From positions 186,001 through 250,000 of the forward strand of contig NZ_LZZW01000031.1 of the NCBI RefSeq assembly GCF_014170375.1: 64,000 bases of DNA, given 5' to 3'. A program made the translations under genes and the position numbers. The notes under the pieces were generated by a model. It was not told the DNA's origin, did not search any database, and saw only the letters and a program-made list of their open reading frames with translations. Of this stretch, positions 61,999 through 64,000 are shown one piece after another; position 1 is the stretch's first letter, and every line of letters begins with the position of its first letter. Origin of the DNA: Variovorax sp. UMC13. GTDB lineage: Bacteria > Pseudomonadota > Gammaproteobacteria > Burkholderiales > Burkholderiaceae_C.

Positions 61999-62664
61999 TC
62001 AAACGAACCCCGCAACCCTTGGTCGAGCGCAGGACTTGTCCGTTTGCGCGTTTCGCTGCCCGCCAGCCTGCTCCACGTACTCTACAAACCCGTCGAAGGC
62101 ATCCAGCAAGGGCTGGAACCGCGCCGCATCGCCTTCCAGTTGGCCCAATGCGTAGCAGGTCGCTTCCAGCGTGGACAGTTGGTCGGGCCCATGGGCTTTG
62201 CGGATACGGTAATGCGAAGGCGGCAGGTTGCGCAGGGCCAAGCGGGGCAACTGTTGCAGTGGCGGGCTTTGGTGGAGCATCTTCCGGCTTTTGCGCCAGG
62301 TGCCGTCCAGCACGACCAGGCGCAGGCGCGACGACTTCGCTTGCAGCCACTCGGGCGGTAGCGGGAGTGGGGCTCGCAGGTCCGGAGCGCTGTCTTGCGG
62401 ACTGTCCGGGTACAGCAGCAGCGTGTGCTTGCCATCCACCGGCCAGACCGGCGCGGCAAATGCCTCACCCACCACCAAGCGGCAGTGCGCCAAGCTGAGG
62501 TGCAGCAGCCGGGCACTGCCTTTGGCCTGGTGGACCTCCAGCGGGTGCTGCAGCACCAGTACCTCCACCGCGTGGTCGGTGGGCGCGACCCAGCGGCAAA
62601 TGCAGGCGCTGAGCGGGCGCAGGCATGCGGTGCACTGGAGGCGGGGGACTGAAGCGGCGCACAT
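61999..62664 (-). CDS. DTW-domain tRNA-uridine aminocarboxypropyltransferase
   Basis: A 221-residue enzyme of the TapT/YfiP group that adds the 3-amino-3-carboxypropyl group of S-adenosylmethionine to a tRNA uridine. The N-terminal zinc-binding cysteines are C11, C14, C20 and C22 (CTAC ... CIC), and the catalytic DTW-type segment is VVLDGTWRKSRKML. The terminal YALGQLEGDAARFQPLLDAF segment is usual for the family. Its composition is less GC-rich than that of the genes to the left. Confidence 0.9.
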   Translation of the reverse strand: MCAASVPRLQCTACLRPLSACICRWVAPTDHAVEVLVLQHPLEVHQAKGSARLLHLSLAHCRLVVGEAFAAPVWPVDGKHTLLLYPDSPQDSAPDLRAPLPLPPEWLQAKSSRLRLVVLDGTWRKSRKMLHQSPPLQQLPRLALRNLPPSHYRIRKAHGPDQLSTLEATCYALGQLEGDAARFQPLLDAFDGFVEYVEQAGGQRNAQTDKSCARPRVAGFV

Positions 62665-62809
62665 GGCGGAATTTTATTCAGCGTGCCTGGCTAGACCCTG
62701 CGCGGGAGTGGATGACGCTTGGCTTTGGCGCGATGACCGGCAGCTTTGGACAAAGTCGGGGGACCGCTTCGGGCCCGAAGCAGTCAGTGGCCTGGCTCTA
62801 ACGCAGACT
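62665..62809. other. Spacer with a dispersed repeat copy
   Basis: No gene. Positions 62761-62795 (CGCTTCGGGCCCGAAGCAGT ...) belong to the same repeat type as 63231-63265 and 63663-63690. CTTCGGGCCCGAAG at 62767-62780 is a perfect palindrome. Confidence 0.45.
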
Positions 62810-63220
62810 TTAGGCGACGGTTCGAATCAATGTCTTCCTCAGAAGCGCGCAGCCGTACACCAGCATCTTGGGGAGCGTCTCGTCCGGGCTGCCTACGGGC
62901 CCAAGCGGCGTATCACCAATCCAGACTTCGCCGGCCACGATTCGCTTCGACGTGCGTTCGTCCTCCAGCGTTGTCGGCGTGGAAGCGAGCAAAGTCCATC
63001 CCATCGAGGGTGCGCAGTCCTGACCGGTGAAGATTTGCAAGATCGGCACGCCTGCGCATTGCTCCAGCGGCGACTTATCCGGGACAGCTTTCCCAAACAC
63101 GCTTAGCTGGACCAAGTCTTTGAAGTAGGTCGAGCAAAACGGGACCCTACAAACGGCCGCAAGCCCGTCGCCGAGAGGAACTGAGTAGATGTCGCCCTCA
63201 GCAATTCTGCGTTTTTTCAA
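62810..63220 (-). CDS. Imm26-type immunity protein
   Basis: A 136-residue protein beginning MKKRRIAEGDIYSVPLGDGL, the usual Imm26 start (basic residues, then G-D-I-Y/F-x-x-P). Members protect against polymorphic toxins delivered by contact-dependent or type VI systems. The partner toxin is not in the window; since genes here run right to left, it should lie beyond 64000. The region is clearly less GC-rich than the backbone. Confidence 0.72.
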   Translation of the reverse strand: MKKRRIAEGDIYSVPLGDGLAAVCRVPFCSTYFKDLVQLSVFGKAVPDKSPLEQCAGVPILQIFTGQDCAPSMGWTLLASTPTTLEDERTSKRIVAGEVWIGDTPLGPVGSPDETLPKMLVYGCALLRKTLIRTVA

Positions 63221-63230
63221 AGGTGCTCCC

Positions 63231-63265
63231 GAATGTCTGCTCCTGGCCGAAGTCAGTCGTTGGCC
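63231..63265. repeat. Dispersed spacer repeat, copy upstream of the Imm26 gene
   Basis: GAATGTCTGCTCCTGGCCGA starts at 63231 and is 19/22 identical to the copy at 63663. It lies just before the Imm26 start codon (63220). Confidence 0.55.
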
Positions 63266-63636
63266 GATTCAACGAAGTACCGGCAATAGAACGTACGGGC
63301 GTCCTCCCAATCATCCTCGAAGGCGTCAAGGTACTTGCCGTAGTCTGCGATGGCAGACCAGTCATTCTGAGCGATTGCCAAGCGGGACTGTTGCTCGAAG
63401 AACGACTGCAACGCCGGCCATCGGAGCGCGTGCATGCAGACCTGTACGAACTCTTTCGGGGCGTATGCCCGCATCATTCTGAACTCGCGCTCGAAGTCTT
63501 CGCGCATGGCTGGAAAACTCTCAACCAGTTCAATCGCTTTCGATGCGAAAGGAAGGACTTCGGGCGCGTCGAAGGTCTCGTTGAGCCTGTGCTCGGCTCG
63601 CCTGGCAAGGTCAACGAGTTGGTCAGATGGTCTCAA
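63253..63636 (-). CDS. Unknown small protein, possible immunity protein
   Basis: A 127-residue acidic helical protein. TTG 63636 is chosen because AAGAAGAGG precedes it by six bases; an ATG 29 codons upstream lies in the spacer repeat. Segments include RPSDQLVDLARRAEHRLNET, MREDFEREFRMMRAYAPKEF and FEDDWEDARTFYCRYFVES. Its small size, acidity and neighbours fit an immunity protein, but I recognise no family. Confidence 0.6.
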   Translation of the reverse strand: MRPSDQLVDLARRAEHRLNETFDAPEVLPFASKAIELVESFPAMREDFEREFRMMRAYAPKEFVQVCMHALRWPALQSFFEQQSRLAIAQNDWSAIADYGKYLDAFEDDWEDARTFYCRYFVESAND

Positions 63637-63662
63637 AAAAGCCTCTTCTTGGTGTGACGCGG

Positions 63663-63690
63663 GAATGTCCGGTCCTGGCCGAAACGTGCC
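63663..63690. repeat. Dispersed spacer repeat, copy upstream of the unknown gene
   Basis: GAATGTCCGGTCCTGGCCGA starts at 63663, 27 bases before the TTG start of the preceding entry's gene. It matches the copy at 63231 with three mismatches over 22 bases. Confidence 0.55.
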
Positions 63691-63719
63691 GTGGGCGCCC
63701 TCGGCTGCCGCCAGCGGCA

Positions 63720-64000
63720 TCACTTGGTTGAGGTTGCGGACACGAGTCGATTGCCGAGGTGCGAGAGGCGGAAGTTCGAACCCGGATTGTTGACCCGAAA
63801 GCCCGCGTATCCAGTATCAAGCCCTTGCATGGTGTTCTGCCAAGAATCGAGCACACAGCCGTATCGAGCAAGAGTCTGCAGGGAAATTTGAGTGTCTTCG
63901 ACGTCGGCTTCGACAATGGCCGCAAGTGCCTCCGCATTCAGCGTGGCGCCGTTGTGAATCCCATAATCTGCATCCAAGTCGGGCCGTGACAGTGCTTGCA
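63720..64000 (-). CDS. Unknown protein, C-terminal part (5' end beyond window)
   Basis: The frame is open from the right edge of the window to TGA at 63720-63722, giving the last about 92 residues. Recognisable stretches are LNAEALAAIVEADVEDTQIS, RYGCVLDSWQNTMQGLDTGY and FRLSHLGNRLVSATSTK. No family is recognised. A TTG at 63977 could be a start, but the frame continues upstream without a stop, so it is treated as partial. It belongs to the same minus-strand accessory array as the immunity gene. Confidence 0.5.
   Translation of the reverse strand, partial: QALSRPDLDADYGIHNGATLNAEALAAIVEADVEDTQISLQTLARYGCVLDSWQNTMQGLDTGYAGFRVNNPGSNFRLSHLGNRLVSATSTK

Noticed and set aside
63637..63723. ATG start 29 codons upstream for the unknown gene at 63253-63636
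   Set aside because: It would translate the dispersed repeat; TTG 63636 has a good ribosome binding site.

Overview
The window looks like chromosome from a GC-rich betaproteobacterium of the Comamonadaceae, most likely Variovorax or a close relative. Supporting signs are acetoacetyl-CoA reductase for polyhydroxybutyrate, several Bug/TctC-type binding receptors, a Ugp/Glp glycerol-3-phosphate locus and very long antisense shadow frames caused by G/C-ending codons. This assignment is inferred from gene content only. No rRNA gene, tRNA gene or CRISPR array was recognised.

Region 1 (1 to about 5.5 kb) is the right-hand part of a genomic island. It carries the end of an unknown gene, a BrnT/BrnA toxin-antitoxin pair, a PrtN-like regulator and a two-gene unit (an unknown 285-residue protein and a superfamily I helicase). 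Its base composition is clearly more A/T-rich than the rest. It ends inside dusA: about 20 codons of the dusA 5' end survive at 5491-5550 before the frame runs into island DNA. The integrase and the rest of dusA must lie left of the window.

Region 2 (5.7-12.5 kb) is backbone: two paralogous serine hydrolase lipoproteins, small conserved proteins, a YbaL-type cation/proton antiporter and phbB. Region 3 (12.6-21.6 kb) is a glycerol-3-phosphate unit: ugpC-ugpB-ugpA-ugpE with a phosphodiesterase-like EEP protein, facing glpD, then glpR and glpK. The fourth codon of glpK is TAA, so glycerol kinase looks inactivated while uptake and oxidation of glycerol-3-phosphate stay intact.

Region 4 (21.7-33.8 kb) holds a phosphoethanolamine transferase, ornithine cyclodeaminase with a divergent Lrp-type regulator, a TauE-family exporter, an alpha-E/ATP-grasp pair, and a LysR-controlled set (Bug receptor, DUF2817 hydrolase, kynureninase). 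Region 5 (33.9-42.2 kb) is an eight-gene minus-strand operon headed by an IclR regulator. It encodes a cysteine-less thiolase-like protein, a DUF35 partner, a MaoC hydratase, an enoyl-CoA hydratase, an NDP-forming acyl-CoA ligase and two Bug receptors. It probably degrades an unidentified carboxylic acid as its CoA ester, possibly by hydration and retro-aldol cleavage.

Region 6 (42.3-52.2 kb) has comEC, then a transglutaminase/ATP-grasp-alpha-E/transglutaminase operon of the predicted peptide-ligase type, paralogous to the pair at 26.7-29.2 kb. Region 7 (52.2-60.9 kb) is a copper/silver efflux operon (cusCBAF) followed by kup. Region 8 (61-64 kb) has an EamA transporter and a DTW-domain tRNA-modifying enzyme, then less GC-rich accessory DNA with an Imm26-type immunity protein, an unknown protein and a gene cut by the window edge, separated by related short repeats.
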